Assembly (NCBI GenBank): GCA_964059195.1
Contig: CAXKWD010000006.1
Coordinates: 68,465,073-68,529,072 of the forward strand
Source: Ectobius pallidus
Lineage: Eukaryota; Arthropoda; Insecta; Blattodea; Ectobiidae
Direction: 5' to 3'
DNA: 64,000 nucleotides
Shown here: one piece after another, positions 1 through 11,292 of the stretch
Numbering within the stretch: position 1 is the stretch's first letter
Layout: every line of letters starts with the position of its first letter
Position numbers and translations under genes: made by a program
Notes under the pieces: generated by a model
The model's database searches: none
Seen by the model: the letters and a program-made list of their open reading frames with translations, nothing else
Told to the model about the DNA's origin: nothing

Positions 1-1810
1 ACGTCACCGAAGACTTAAAAAAAGGCACATATCACAGTTATAACCACATTTAAGATAGACTCTACGATCGAAAACTATAGTTTTAAAAATCAACTAGCCT
101 TATTGTTAAAAAAACGATAAATAGCTTCTAAAGTTTCGGCTAACCCGAACTTGGTGTTTTTTTTATGCCTGTACTAGTATATGATATTATGGCGAGGGAA
201 GAGCAGGAATTACTCTAGTCCCCTGTGGGTGTTGCTGTTTTAAAATGCGATGCTTGTAGTAGATAACCAAGGATCATAAACTGCAGTGGATTCTCTCGCC
301 AACTACGAGATGTTGTAGATGCCTTTGAACAACTACTGCACATAAATGATGCACCACTTTCCACATTTATCTGATATAATAAAGCCTTGTTAAGCTCAGA
401 ACCTCTACCACGTGAAAATAAAGAATGCTTACCTTAATTTTTTATATTCATCTGTACTTCCACCTTTATTTTCGCATTGTTGTGTTTACAGAATATTCAC
501 GCACACTTCATGGAATACACAATTTAAAAATGTTTTGGACAATTTTGTTTTCAAATACCCCTCACTCTTCCTCAATATTATGTTTGCACAGTGGAAGGGG
601 TATAAATGTGCCGATTCCAGGGTCGTTGGATATCGTTCAAATTTATACATAACCTATTTTATTGCACATAATATATTATTAAATATTTAATTTGCAGAAA
701 AACTTACAACTTTATTGCAAAACTGCAAGGGAAACGATATTTTGTCCCTCAAACTTTTCTCTGTTGATGTAAAAATTGTATATTACGGATAGTACACTAG
801 TTATAGAGTAAAACATGGTTAATGTTTAGGGACAATTTTTTTCTGAGAAAAGTACTCACTTGGGAAAAATATGGTAATGAAATTTTCGTTTGTTTCAGAC
901 GATGGAACAAACTGCTAAAATCTGCACAGTTATGGGCTACCCCTTCCACACTGTTTAACATTAAAGTATTGATCCAGAAATCAGAACCACAGGGTTCTGT
1001 GACAAGTTTCCTGTAACAAGTAGACTTTGGCGAAGGACCTAATTTCCTTGCTACATATAAATTACTGTAGTCTACCTAGATGCACAAGCTAATTCCATTA
1101 TGCAATTAAATCATGTTGCTTCTGACAAGTGACCAGTTATTGAACTTTAATAATCTCCCATGAGTTAGGCCTCTCTGTTTCAGTGGAAACCGTCTGAAAT
1201 ATAACCACGAGGAAACTAATCTGTTGAGTTTACGAAGTGCCTTGGACTGTGTTGTGTAAGTCCCTATGAGAGTTATCAAATCCTATGTGTTACTGCCCCT
1301 TTATACCCCACACTCCACAAAACCACGCAGCCGAAACCTTGATGAAGAGGGCCTCCTTGTCTCTCAAGGGATAGGAGAACCCCCTTCTCTTGTATACTGC
1401 TTAGCCGACATATCTTCCACATCACGGCTCCCGTTTTCTTGGTCATAAAAGAGCCCTGCCGATCGCCTTAGGGCATCCAGAAAATATGACTACGGTTGAC
1501 TTATTTTATGGTACATATGCCTCGTATCCATACGAAATAAGCTTTCCTTTTATGTTCTGCGGTTAGAAGTTAATAAAGAATGATGTGGAGGGAACTATAC
1601 CGATAAACATGCGATGTAATACGAACAGTAGGATCTGAAGTTGAAATAGAGAACAGCCACTACTAAGTTAACCATTGCCAATCCTCATTATTTAAAAAAC
1701 CGATTGTACTTTTATAAATAATATCATTATTAGTATTACTATTACAATTATCATTTTGATACGATTATCATACAAGATTGCAAAATAATGATTTCTATGA
1801 TGGTATTATG
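1..1810. other. No gene recognised, AT-rich
   Basis: Reading frames here are short (the longest is 92 codons) and show no motif I recognise. No tRNA-like boxes and no clear inverted or tandem repeats were seen. The stretch is most simply intergenic or intronic DNA. Confidence 0.5.
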
Positions 1811-2019
1811 ATTAGTGATGAGCGAGACCAGTCTTGGTCTTGCAGTCTTGGTCTTGGTCTTGCAGAAAATGCAAGACCAAGACCAAGACCAAGACCGCAT
1901 CTGCGTTAGCAAGACCAAGACCAAGACCGAGTGTGCAAGACCAAGACCAAGACCGAGACCAAGTCTGCAAGACTCGGGCAAGACCAAGACCGAACTGCAA
2001 GACTCTTGCAGTCTTGCTA
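1811..2019. repeat. AAGACC array, copy 1
   Basis: The segment is an irregular array of the hexamer AAGACC (read CAAGAC/GACCAA), broken by spacers such as gcatctgcgtt. The first ~50 bases run in the opposite orientation (GGTCTT), so the array can fold on itself. The left edge is attagtgatgagc (1811-1823), and the same 13-mer in inverted orientation ends the second array (6043-6055). The 15-base palindrome TGCAAGACTCTTGCA lies at 1996-2010 and recurs in the other copy. Frames across it read as PRPRPR, KTKTKT or QDQDQD and are artefacts of the hexamer. The shared edge suggests a dispersed element rather than chance slippage. Confidence 0.85.
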
Positions 2020-2039
2020 TATTGAAAATGTTTTAAATG

Positions 2040-2892
2040 CTCGATTGTGTACGCAGCAAGCCAGCAACCACTACTGAAAGGTGCCGTTACCGTTACCGGT
2101 AGAGGTGGGAAAATAAGCTGTTTCTAGATAAAGGTTGTAGCCGCAACTGTTACGCGCACATAACAGTTTTATGAAACGGTTGCAAAAGACCGGTTTCACT
2201 TACATTTTTGTTGGAACTGTTTCGGCTAGGCTGGCAAGGACGAGAGGGGGAGCAGCCGAGACTAAAGACTTGGGGCCCCGGCCCGGCCGACCAGGTTTTA
2301 TTTTTTATTTTCCAATTTACTCTAAAATTAAATGTTTTATAAGTCAACAAACAGCTTAAGCTATGTTTTATGTGTTTATTTTTTATCTGCATTGTCCTGT
2401 CGCATAACGGTGACACGGAATTAATCAGGTAATCTGAAACGGATTATTCTTGGAGAAAAATTATGTTTTTTAAAGTAGAAGCAGAAATCCGTTTGGACTC
2501 AACAGTAGGCCTCACTAACGTTCGGCATTTAAAATAATAATTTTCAAATGATTAATTTTGATACATAGAATACATATAAAATTGGTACATATCTCTGCAA
2601 AATTATCCCCGGAATTCCTAGGAAATTCATTACCTCTTATAGCATTGACGTTTTTGAAGATATCTTTGCTAGACAACTGAATTATAATAGTATTATTGAT
2701 ACTTTTGCAAAGTAAAAAGCTAGGAAAGCTATTGTTTAAGACGGTGGATTCTTAAGACATTCTTTTAATAATTACTTTGTAGTATAGCCTATTACATGTC
2801 TCAGTAACAACAACATTTTTCCTTTTGAATACTTTATTAGCTCAATCTTTGTCTGATATCGGCATAAGATAGACTGTGCCATAATATAATAA
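2040..2892. other. Unclassified sequence with GC-rich island
   Basis: A GC-rich patch at about 2225-2300, containing ggggccccggcccggccgac, stands out from AT-rich surroundings and probably marks a mobile-element end. No matching inverted end or coding motif was found. The rest is AT-rich with no recognisable feature. Confidence 0.35.
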
Positions 2893-3394
2893 AAAATCAG
2901 GTAAACTGATACAAAAAAGTGCCAGATGTAGTTAATTGGTCTTTTTTTCAGAAACTATATAGTTTTAGACCGAACTCTTGAGAAAGTTCGTTAAACACAT
3001 GTGAAGGAATAAGTGGGATAACAACAGAACGAATGCCTCACATCTAAAGCAAGATGTGATATAATAAATTTACAAACATCTGACTGCATTGTGGTGAAGG
3101 CCCTCAGTGATTAGCTAAGCGGCTTTGTAGTATAGTGATGATTTGCCATTTAATAAGCATGTGACCGTTAATTAGTCGTTACTCCGGTACCGGTCAAGCG
3201 ATTTTGTACAAAATTAATAGGCTTCTTTCTATGGACGTTATAAATATGTATATCAAATTTCATGAAAATCCGATAAAGCGTATTTGAGTTATCGCGCATA
3301 CAGGCACACGGACAGACTGACGGACAGACACGGACGGACAGCCATTTTCCCGTCCCCCACATGATCTCAGAAAGTACCATTCTGGTACTTAATA
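2893..3394 (+). repeat. Family N interspersed repeat, copy A
   Basis: This is the longest contiguous copy of a non-coding family seen at least six times here. It starts with aaaatcaggtaaactgat and passes through cacatgtgaaggaataag and aaacatctgactgcatt. A core follows that includes accggtcaagcgatttt, tttcatgaaaatccgataa, tttgagttatcgcg and an acagac/ggacagac tract. It ends aaagtaccattctggtactt-aataa. The core is of a type dispersed widely in invertebrate genomes. The minus-strand 70-codon frame across it (Cys-rich SVRVCPSVCPC) is a by-product of the acagacggac tract and is not a gene. Confidence 0.75.
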
Positions 3395-5499
3395 AGAGTT
3401 CTTATGTCATTGTGTCAAGTTTTATTGTCAATCGTATTATGTTTATCTTATCTTCAGTTTATGTTGTTCAAAACAAGCAAATTTTTCATAGTGATTAAAC
3501 ATAGTTGGGTACCGATATATAATTTAAATGTTGTTATTTATAGTTGAAAAGTAAGACACTAGTTGTACAGTGATTAGTTTTTATGATTATTGATAGCATT
3601 TTGCCAAAACACGTATTATTACCTCTGTGTGCACAACTAAAAAGCTTTTAAACTTACATGGTTTTATTTTTTGTAAAATATGACTAACTTTTTAGTGATT
3701 AACAAAAATATCATGTCTTCAAGTAATAGGATACTTACATACCATTACATACATTATATAATAATTATGTAATATTTTTATACAATCTTTTTGCTGCATA
3801 CTTTGGGTTTCAGTGGTGAAATTAATATTTGACGGGGCCCGGGAAATTTTTTCCTGAGGTCCTTTGCTTTCTCTCCACGGCCCTGCAGAGAACTTGTTTT
3901 AAACTACTTCTTGGGGTAGGAACAATACATTCCTCCCTCATAGTAAGAAATAGCATAGAGGAAAATTGTCTCCAAGGACAATTGTAAATCACATACCTTC
4001 ATTTGAAAGATATGCTACGCCGACCCTTGAGAAATTTATGACATGGTGTAATGCCGACACTAAAGTCTGTTTGTTGTAAGTTGGCACGGATCAGAAAATT
4101 GAGACAGAAGATGTTTGGCAGAAGTCAGTAATTGAACATAAAGAGATAGAAACATACTATTGTGAAAGGTTACTCACTCCACGAATTTGTATAATCAGGA
4201 CTTAACATAAACACCATTTACAGTAAGAAGCCGCCACGTCTCTTTCCTAAACGACAATATGACTGCTTAAACACATCTGGCGATTACTTAAACCTCAAAA
4301 TTCTGGTTTTCCCCCATTTTTTCTATACACCCTACTCCACCCAGTGGGATAGTGGAGTGAGTAACTAACTTTTGGCTACCTGCTGAATAGTGGCAGGGTA
4401 GTTTTATGACTTCAGTGCCAACATAACCCACACAGCGCATAGTCCTTTGCGGTCTTTCTAATTACCTTAACTTGGAAAAACTGTTACAATGTTTTCTCAC
4501 ATTGATACAAGCATAATAATGAATCTTCTTGATTATTACTTTAAATGAAATTACTTAATAAAAAAGTGAAATACATTGAAATTCTTAACCAATACCTAAA
4601 TTAATGTTTACATGTAACAGAAAAAGAACAAGTCACTATAAGAAAATAAAATGCAAAGTAAAAATCCAACACGTTTTAAATGCATTCGGTACTGTTAATA
4701 CCTTTTTAAGTTTTACCCAAAAAATATATATTACGTTTCAAATGACATTGTACTTAATTTTTTGGACATAACTTGTTATTGTTAATATTTATATATAAGA
4801 AATTTCAGACACCGGTCGACGGATAGTTTTAATGCTTGTATAAAATCAACTGCTCCACCTATTCCCAATTAAACATTTTTTAAATTCTAAAATATGCATA
4901 TCAATGGCAATAAAACAGCAAAATTTGATAGGTATAGACCAACAATTTTTTTATGAATTTAAAATAGACAACATCAGGAGGCAAGGACTTAGGTCCGGAC
5001 CGCACCCCCCCCCCCACCCAAATATGAGATTTTTAAAGTATTAGTTAAAAAAAAATATTTTTTGTATTACTTAGGAAGAGAAGATGTCAGTAATTTCTGG
5101 TTCATCAGTTTAGGACCCCCGGGAAACTGATTTCTAAATATGTACTTGACCGGGACATTAAATGGGTCTTGCTGTGTGGGTGACTTAATCCTACTATACT
5201 GTAGCCTGAACTCTTCAAATTTTAAAATAAGAACGGGACACAAACCATTTTAATGGTATATCCATTTACAGTCATTTTATAAAATTGATCTCTTACATGT
5301 AAAGTAACGCCACACAGACCTTGTTTTGTTACGGTTACTCGTTTTTGTTTCATGTTGAAACACTACGTTACAACAATCAACAACACAACGAAACGATAGC
5401 TGTTTCTACTTTCTAAGGAATGAAAACGTGTAACTCGTCTGTGCGACTGCTTGCAAGTTGAAAGGAAGGTATTTTGCTAATCACTTGCAGGGGTTGCAG
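3395..5499. other. No gene recognised
   Basis: AT-rich sequence without convincing coding frames. A C tract at 5005-5015 and short GC-rich patches (ggggcccggg near 3834, cccccgggaa near 5116) resemble eroded transposon ends, but no partner ends could be paired. Confidence 0.4.
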
Positions 5500-5696
5500 C
5501 CAGTAGAAACGCAATAGCGAAAATAAATAGACTTCTTCCTATGGATGTTGTAAGTGCGTATACCAAGTTTCATGAAAATCCAATAAAGCGCATTTGAGTT
5601 ATCGCGAGTACAGACACATGGACAGACAGACAGACGGACAGACATTTTCCCGTCCCCCACACAAATTTCATAAAGTACCATTCTGTCACTTAATAA
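5500..5696 (+). repeat. Family N repeat, copy B (3' part)
   Basis: Matches the 3' core of the copy at 2893-3394: gacttcttcctatggatgtt, tttcatgaaaatccaataa, tttgagttatcgcga, the gacagacagacagacggaca tract and the terminal taaagtaccattctg-cacttaataa. The 5' portion is missing, so the family is repeatedly truncated at the 5' side while its 3' terminus is kept. Confidence 0.75.
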
Positions 5697-5849
5697 CTAA
5701 TGGCTAAAGAAGAAATAGCTTTACTGTTTTCACGGTTCAAGCAACTAAAAGCAATTAGCTTTCGTTACTTTCGCAAGCAATAACACACATGTAATCGGTG
5801 TAACTGTAAATCACGTAAACGTCATCACAGTAAGATGCGTAAAAGAAAA

Positions 5850-6055
5850 ATGCAAGACTCTTGCAACAAGACCAAGATCGAGTACGCAAGACCGAGACCA
5901 AGACCAAGACCGAGTATGCAAGACCAAGACCAAGACCAAGACCAAGACCAGGGTTACCGATGCGAGACCAAGACCAAGACTGAGTGTGCGAGACCAAGAC
6001 CAAGACCAAGACCGCCTTAGTCTTGGTCTTGGTCTTGCATTTGCTCATCACTAAT
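5850..6055. repeat. AAGACC array, copy 2
   Basis: A second array of AAGACC hexamers, mostly in one orientation, with the last ~30 bases (tcttggtcttggtcttgc) reversed. Its right edge gctcatcactaat (6043-6055) is the reverse complement of the left edge of the first array. The palindrome TGCAAGACTCTTGCA is present at 5851-5865. Relative to the first array it is inserted in the opposite orientation. Confidence 0.85.
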
Positions 6056-6838
6056 TATGATCAATACAAGACACAAAAATCCAAAATTGTTGAGCTAAAA
6101 TAAACTGGTGACAGTGATTACATGAGGATTAAATTTTGCAATCTCAGCTATCTTTATAATTGTCATAGAGGATGCCATGCTTTATCAGACACACTTCAAA
6201 ATGATTCAATAGAAGGTATTTCAATCCTTAATGTGATATTAATTGACCAAATAATACACCAAATATTAAGAAATTGTGAATGTGAGGCAATATTGAAATG
6301 AAAGCTCATCTATTTTTTTGGCGTGTTAACAGTACGACAAAGCAGCTGTTTTAGAGAGAATGTATTAAAAAGAAATTATTATGGTCCCGCAAAAAACACA
6401 AAATATCTGAGAGGACATCTATATCATAAACTGCTGATGTAGGTGATTTTGGTAGAGTTCGTGCGGCTGTAACTTATTTCCCATTAGAAAATAGAGTTCA
6501 AGTACGTAGCACACAAAGACCTCGGTGCTTAAGCTTCCCGATATTAATCATTAAAAAGGAAGAGAAAATTACAACGTCTAAACGAATGCACTCCAATTAA
6601 TACCATTTGTCTTCAAAATAAAGTTTTCTCCTATCTTTACCAAATAAATGTGAAAACTTGTATTTTATATTCGTAACTCCTAGATGAATTTCTGTATTCT
6701 TTAATCTAATGACATGCATTTGTTCAATCAGCGGCAACTACCCACAAAAACAAGATTTTTTTTTATCGAGCTCCGAGTTAAGCTTCAGATCGATTCATTA
6801 AGCAGGGCTTACGGGAGAACAAAGGTCTAAAGGTTGGT
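6056..6838. other. No gene recognised
   Basis: AT-rich sequence; no motif, coding frame or repeat edge recognised. Confidence 0.45.
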
Positions 6839-7204
6839 AAGCATATGTGAAGGAATATGTGCGTAGTGTTATTTGTCAAAGCCCAGTGTATTGCAATTTA
6901 CAAAGCCGTATATATGAACAATACGGCGATACATGAGATCTGATTTGCATTTGATAAATTCAGTCTAATAGCCTATATTATCACAAAATAGGTGCTAAAT
7001 TGGGCAATAAACCGGTTTCGGTCAACCATTTTGGTCCAAAATCAACAAACTTCGTCCCATGGATGTTATAAATACATATACCAAAATTCATAAAAATCCG
7101 ATAAAGCGTATTTGAGTTATCGCGAGTACAGACACACGGTCGAACGGACAGACATTTCCCGTCCACCATACAATCTCATAAAGTACCATACTGGCATTTA
7201 ATAA
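6839..7204 (+). repeat. Family N repeat, copy C
   Basis: Begins with gcatatgtgaaggaatatgt, equivalent to the middle of the copy at 2893-3394 and to 62600. It includes aggtgctaaattgggca, matching 63411 onward, then the aaaatccgataaagcgta / tttgagttatcgcga core, and ends aaagtaccatactggcattt-aataa. Confidence 0.75.
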
Positions 7205-7424
7205 ATTCATTATAATCCACTAGCCAGAACGAATTAAAGAAGCTTTCGATTTTGTCTTTCGGCAATATTCCTCTACACTCTGCTGTGCCCAGTCATTCCA
7301 TGCGTGAGACATGTTTTATACGGGGGTCGTCAAGAAAGTAAAGAACGATTAGGCGTAAATAAATATTAACGAAAGATATCTACACAACATTTTATTTACA
7401 AAGACACAGTACCTTACTCTATTT

Positions 7425-7505
7425 CTCAACGTAATCGCCATTGCTGTCAAGGCATTTATTGTAACGTGGTACCAGTTTTTCAATGCCGATGTTATACTCT
7501 TCTAC
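7425..7505 (-). pseudogene. Mariner transposase C-terminal fragment
   Basis: Reads without a stop as VEEYNIGIEKLVPRYNKCLD followed by SNGDYVE. This is the standard C-terminal end of mariner transposases (family consensus GI..L..R..KC....GDYVEK). It is only 27 codons long and lacks all catalytic residues. It faces the plus-strand fragment immediately beyond it. Confidence 0.75.
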
Positions 7506-7521
7506 CACCAATGATCTGAGC

Positions 7522-7830
7522 CTGGAGTTTCTGCCAAGAAGACAAGGAATAAACGCAGAAGCCTATTGTGCAACTCCTCAACGACTATGACGCGCTATCA
7601 AAAACAAGAGACGTGGAGAGTTGTCTTAAAAGTTGTTTTTCGTTCACGAAATGTTCGGCCTCATCCCGCTGCTCAAACCGGCACAACTTCAACATTTTAA
7701 GTGGGCATTTTTTGGACATCCTCCTTACAGCTCTGACCTGGAACCCATCGATTTTCACTTGTTTTCGAAACGAAACGTCTTTTTGGATGGAAAAGAGTTT
7801 CCAACCGATTAAGACCTCAATGCGGCAGTA
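7522..7830 (+). pseudogene. Mariner transposase middle/C-terminal fragment
   Basis: With frameshifts and stops, this reads LEFLPRRQGINAEAYCAT (the segment after the first catalytic Asp in mariners), then NVRPHPAAQT (position of the second-Asp HDNARPHTA motif, here altered), then HPPYSSDLEPIDFHLF (the PPYSPDLAPSDFHLF motif with the third Asp), then TD.DLNAA. The N-terminal DNA-binding region and the first catalytic Asp are absent. It cannot encode a working transposase. Known family: DD34D mariner; the subfamily was not determined. Confidence 0.75.
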
Positions 7831-7870
7831 ACATCCTAGCTCAGGTAATTGGCGGTAGAAGAATACAACA

Positions 7871-8780
7871 TTATGTTCGTGTCTAGACCGGGTATTTAGA
7901 TAACGACAAGATTAAATAGCAATAAAACGTGATGATAGGAAGAGTAGGAAGTGTGAAAGATTTTTTCAACAGATTATGATTCCTCAATACGATTGCCCAT
8001 AGGATTTCTTCTAAAAAGATCCATTATATTTCATTTTACCCCTTTTTTGCGTTTTTCATATTTCGAAAGAGATTACTCCTAGACAATGCATTCATAATTC
8101 TAACAAATATTGCATATAACAACTTAAAAAGCGATAGTTATAACATAGGGTGAACACTATTGAGTCGAATAACAAACCATGAAGATAAGAAAGATATGCT
8201 CTGTTCGACATAATTGAAAAACACTTCGCATTTATACTTGGATTTTCATGTATTAATAATAATAACGCAGCCTAGGTAGTTTTAAAATTAAAATTTACCT
8301 TCTCTTACTTCTTAGTTAAGAATTAACTGTAAATTCCTATCATATATTTTTAATAGCACTGACAAAACGGCAACTTTCCCCCGGAATTCATTATTATTTA
8401 ATACATATCCTGCCAAGGGTTTTACAACCCCTTAGAAATGTTCTCTCCATTTTACGGCGCAAGTTTCTTACTTTTCACCTGAGACAAGGGTCCGGTTTAC
8501 TTCCGACGGGAAGTGTTTATCATCGACACCCTAGTGGGGTGCAGTGTTTCGGATAATGATTAAATAATGAAGAAAATAGAATTTTATTTTCCTCACATAT
8601 TCGACTTTCTACTCTCCAGATGGTTCCAAATGTTAGAAACAGTGTGTTAGAAGTGATATTCATGCTGTCTCGAGACTTTCGTAATATCAATTTTTCAGAG
8701 GAATTCCTCTGATGCAAACAATTATTGAATTAATCTTAGAATATACCATACCATAATGTAGCTTAAACACTGTTCATGCT
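7871..8780. other. No gene recognised
   Basis: AT-rich DNA with no motif recognised. The 65-codon minus-strand frame at 8520-8717 has no recognisable similarity. Confidence 0.4.
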
Positions 8781-8992
8781 TTTTTCTTTTAAGTGTTCGG
8801 CCCGGAAGCCGGTTCTGACCTGGGGCAGAGCCGTGGAGTGGCCAATTCCTTTCGCGGGATGGGAATGAGAACACAACAGCCAGTCCTAACCCAGGAAGGA
8901 AACTTTACATCTCAGTAAAATCCGCCGGGAATCGAACCCGGGGCGCCCAGGTGGCTGACAGTCACGCTACCAACTCACCCACGGCGGCGAAC
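8781..8992 (-). mobile_element. tRNA-derived SINE
   Basis: On the minus strand the element starts with a tRNA-like head: an A-box-like gtgggtgagttggtagcgtg and a B box GGGTTCGATTCC. A ~120 bp body follows and ends in an AAAAGAAAAAA tail (8781-8790 on the plus strand). Imperfect direct repeats gttcatgc (8772-8779) and gttcttgc (8993-9000) bracket it and look like a target-site duplication. No ORF is expected; such elements depend on LINE machinery. Confidence 0.75.
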
Positions 8993-9000
8993 GTTCTTGC

Positions 9001-9716
9001 TATATAGAAGGTTTTAAAGACTAGACTTTAACTGGAATTCAAATGATGAAGTAATTCTAAGAACAAGGTTTAAAAACAACACGATTGTTCGAAACACAAA
9101 CTAGCGGCATGCTGCATTATTAAGTAGAGTATGTCACATTAAATATTAATATGTTTTGTTTCTTATAATAAAAGGCAAGTAGACGTCTCTAAAGATTGTA
9201 AAATCCAAATACTTTTAAAGTTAAGGGTTTACAGAAGCGTTGTCTTGCCACTTTGTTAAAAAAAAAATGTTATTTTTTGTGTCAAAATTTCTACCATACT
9301 CTAAATGCAAATGTTATGCTGTATGGGCGCATGGAACAAGTGCTGCAGTCACAATTTTTAAATCGCCGTACACTTCAAACTGCCAGTGCATGCATAGTTT
9401 AGTTGCCTGCTTTCTCACTTTCAATTTTCATTTTACTTTGCCACATTCAAAATCCAAAAATTAAAAGAAAAAATAGAAATGTGAATTTTTTTCAAAATAT
9501 ACTCGTACTTTACGTCATTTCATACCCAATTCATTTTAACATTTCATTTTTTTGAGGGTATTTTTTATAACAAAAAGGGTAAACAATATCTGAAAATTCA
9601 TCAATATGTGAATCAAGCAAGCATTTTTTACATATTTCTGACATAACATGCAAACAGAAATATAAGAATAAACATATTTTGTTTATTGCTTCTGTACAGT
9701 TTATGGGAATAACACA
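9001..9716. other. No gene recognised
   Basis: AT-rich sequence up to the hAT remnant; the 74-codon frame at 9240-9464 is not recognisable. Confidence 0.4.
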
Positions 9717-9804
9717 GTTATGGCTAGGGCCCGGATTTGTATGTAAAAAAGTGTTTTTTATCCTGATGCGTACATTCCTAAAATAAAGTTTAGTATCCAA
9801 ATCG

Positions 9805-10126
9805 AGGTCCGACAAACACAAATTCCAAATTTTATTTCACATAAAAACACATATTTTACAAAAAAAGTTATGTGAATAAATATTTTCAATATTTTCTCCA
9901 TAAATAAATAATTTGGTACTTTTCCGGATTTTTTATGTGATTTTTTTTTCCTGATGCTCATATCAAGGTCCGACAACCGCAAATTCCAAATTTTATTTTA
10001 CATAAAAACATATTTTTTACAAAAAAGTTATGTGAATAAATATTTTCGATATATTCTCCATAAATAAATATTTTAGTACTTTTCCTCATTCTCTCTTAAC
10101 ATTTTACCAAAAAAATTTGTATCTCG
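9805..10126. repeat. Tandem duplication, period ~161 bp
   Basis: The segment beginning aggtccgacaaacacaaatt at 9805 is repeated from 9966 as aggtccgacaaccgcaaatt. Matching continues through attccaaattttatt, acataaaaaca, gttatgtgaataaatatttt and tctccataaataaata. The two units have diverged slightly, so this is an old internal duplication of the hAT remnant. Confidence 0.8.
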
Positions 10127-10333
10127 AAAGAATTCAATACAAATGTTGCACTTGCAATGAGGTGAGAGTAATTCACTTGCACTTGCTTATCGGGGAAGAA
10201 CAGAATCCAATCTCAAGTGCCGTGTTGTATTAAGCAGATCATTTTGAAACATTTGCATCTGTAGTAAAACATAAGTGAACTTGATCGTGTGTGTGTTAGT
10301 GATATACTCCTCTAAAAAAATGTAAGGTTAACA

Positions 10334-10444
10334 TTGTGTGATGTAGAACGTTCCTTTTCTCAATGTAAGGCATTATTCTCGGATAATAGGCAAGGATTTG
10401 TGATCCATAATCTGGAGATGACATTTGTTGTGCACTGCAACTCC
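10334..10444 (+). pseudogene. hAT transposase C-terminal fragment (CGBP1-like)
   Basis: The frame reads CDVERSFSQCKALFSDNRQG and continues FVIHNLEMTFVVHCNS. This resembles the C-terminal dimerisation region of CGBP1-like hAT proteins (DVERSFS-YK---S-+R--F---NL). The catalytic core is gone. Only ~37 codons are recognisable; the rest of the 70-codon frame runs into A/T-rich 3' sequence with four ttagcacata repeats. Confidence 0.6.
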
Positions 10445-10659
10445 AGTCACATTTTATATCTGATGTTGGCGACTTTCAATATAATTTGTTCTAGTAAGTT
10501 TCGAACATTCTGGTGTTTTCTTTTTCTTTTTTCAGATTTTTTTTAGTTTTAGCACATATTTTTTAAATTTTAGCACATATTTTTAACATTTTTAGCACAT
10601 AAAAAATAAATATTTTTAAGTTTTTTAGCACATAAAAATCCGGGCCCTGGCCTTATGGC

Positions 10660-11287
10660 ATATAGAGTTCCAGAAGAGTTTCAGTATAATAAATGTTAAT
10701 ATCTGTCGGATGAAATAGATTTCAATTTTGTTTTTAAACAGTCAATTAAATTAATTAGGCTAATGACTAAAAACAAACCGACATATTAATTGATATTTTA
10801 AACTTTAATTTCAGTGCACATTTAAAGAGTGTAAAATTTAACTTTCTAGGACAAGTAACTTAGAATATCACTCTAAACACTTCAGTCATCCCTTAATCTA
10901 CAATCAGTTGAAATTGAATTTACTAAGACTATTCTCAGCATTTCTTAACTAGGACAATTAACTGCCATGTTTATGTGGTGTATTCAAATCGAACTGAGTA
11001 CGATGATCCTGTTGAGTTCAAACCGCATCTGTAAGCAAACTTACATATCGTATTCGAATAGATCTGAATTCTCCGAAGATTGTTAATATATCTTTGCATA
11101 CTGATTTACGTTGTCAATTGCCTATAACAATAAATTCCGGTGATATATGAATATAAACTAAAAACAGATCATTAAGACTACTTCACACTTTGTGCATAAA
11201 TGTTGAGTAAAATACGAAACATTTCAGTTACAAATTGTGGAGGTCAGTATACGCGTAATATCCGCGATAGTGCAATAAAATAGTATT
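10660..11287. other. No gene recognised
   Basis: AT-rich stretch between the hAT remnant and the reverse-transcriptase relic. It may include eroded upstream LINE sequence, but I could not read it. Confidence 0.35.
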
Positions 11288-11292
11288 CAATA

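Larger units (their letters stand above)
7321..7870. mobile_element. Rearranged mariner element
   Basis: The left end cgggggtcgtcaagaaagt follows a TA dinucleotide (7319-7320) and looks like a mariner terminal repeat. Inside are two mariner transposase fragments facing each other: the extreme C-terminus on the minus strand (7425-7505), and the middle plus C-terminal region on the plus strand (7522-7830). Both segments carry the same stretch near GTAGAAGA-TA-AACAT. One 3' end has therefore been inverted onto the other copy, replacing the N-terminal half. The right end has decayed and could not be placed exactly. Confidence 0.65.
9725..10651 (+). mobile_element. hAT-type element, degenerate
   Basis: Terminal inverted repeats tagggcccggattt (left) and aaatccgggccctg (right) are of the hAT type (C/TAGGG). 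Flanking octamers gttatggc (9717-9724) and cttatggc (10652-10659) differ at one base, which fits the 8-bp duplication of hAT insertions if two extra bases are allowed at the right end. The interior holds a tandem duplication (9805-10126) and the end of a transposase (10334-10444). At 0.93 kb it is far too short for an autonomous hAT. Confidence 0.7.

Noticed and set aside
1751..2036. Frames rich in PRPRPR, KTKTKT or WSWSWS on both strands
   Set aside because: They arise from the AAGACC hexamer read in different frames and are not evidence of a protein.
3168..3380. Cys-rich small 'secreted' peptides (SVCPCVCTRDNSN-type frames) at several positions
   Set aside because: Each lies on the minus strand of a family N copy; the Cys runs come from the ggacagacgga tract and the frames are not conserved in length or start.
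8781..8992. Functional tRNA gene
   Set aside because: A and B boxes are present, but the acceptor stem does not pair and the sequence continues into a SINE body with tail. The same holds for the other tRNA-like heads.
9805..10126. CRISPR-like direct repeats
   Set aside because: There are just two long units, with no spacers, in an animal genome; it is a tandem duplication inside a hAT remnant.
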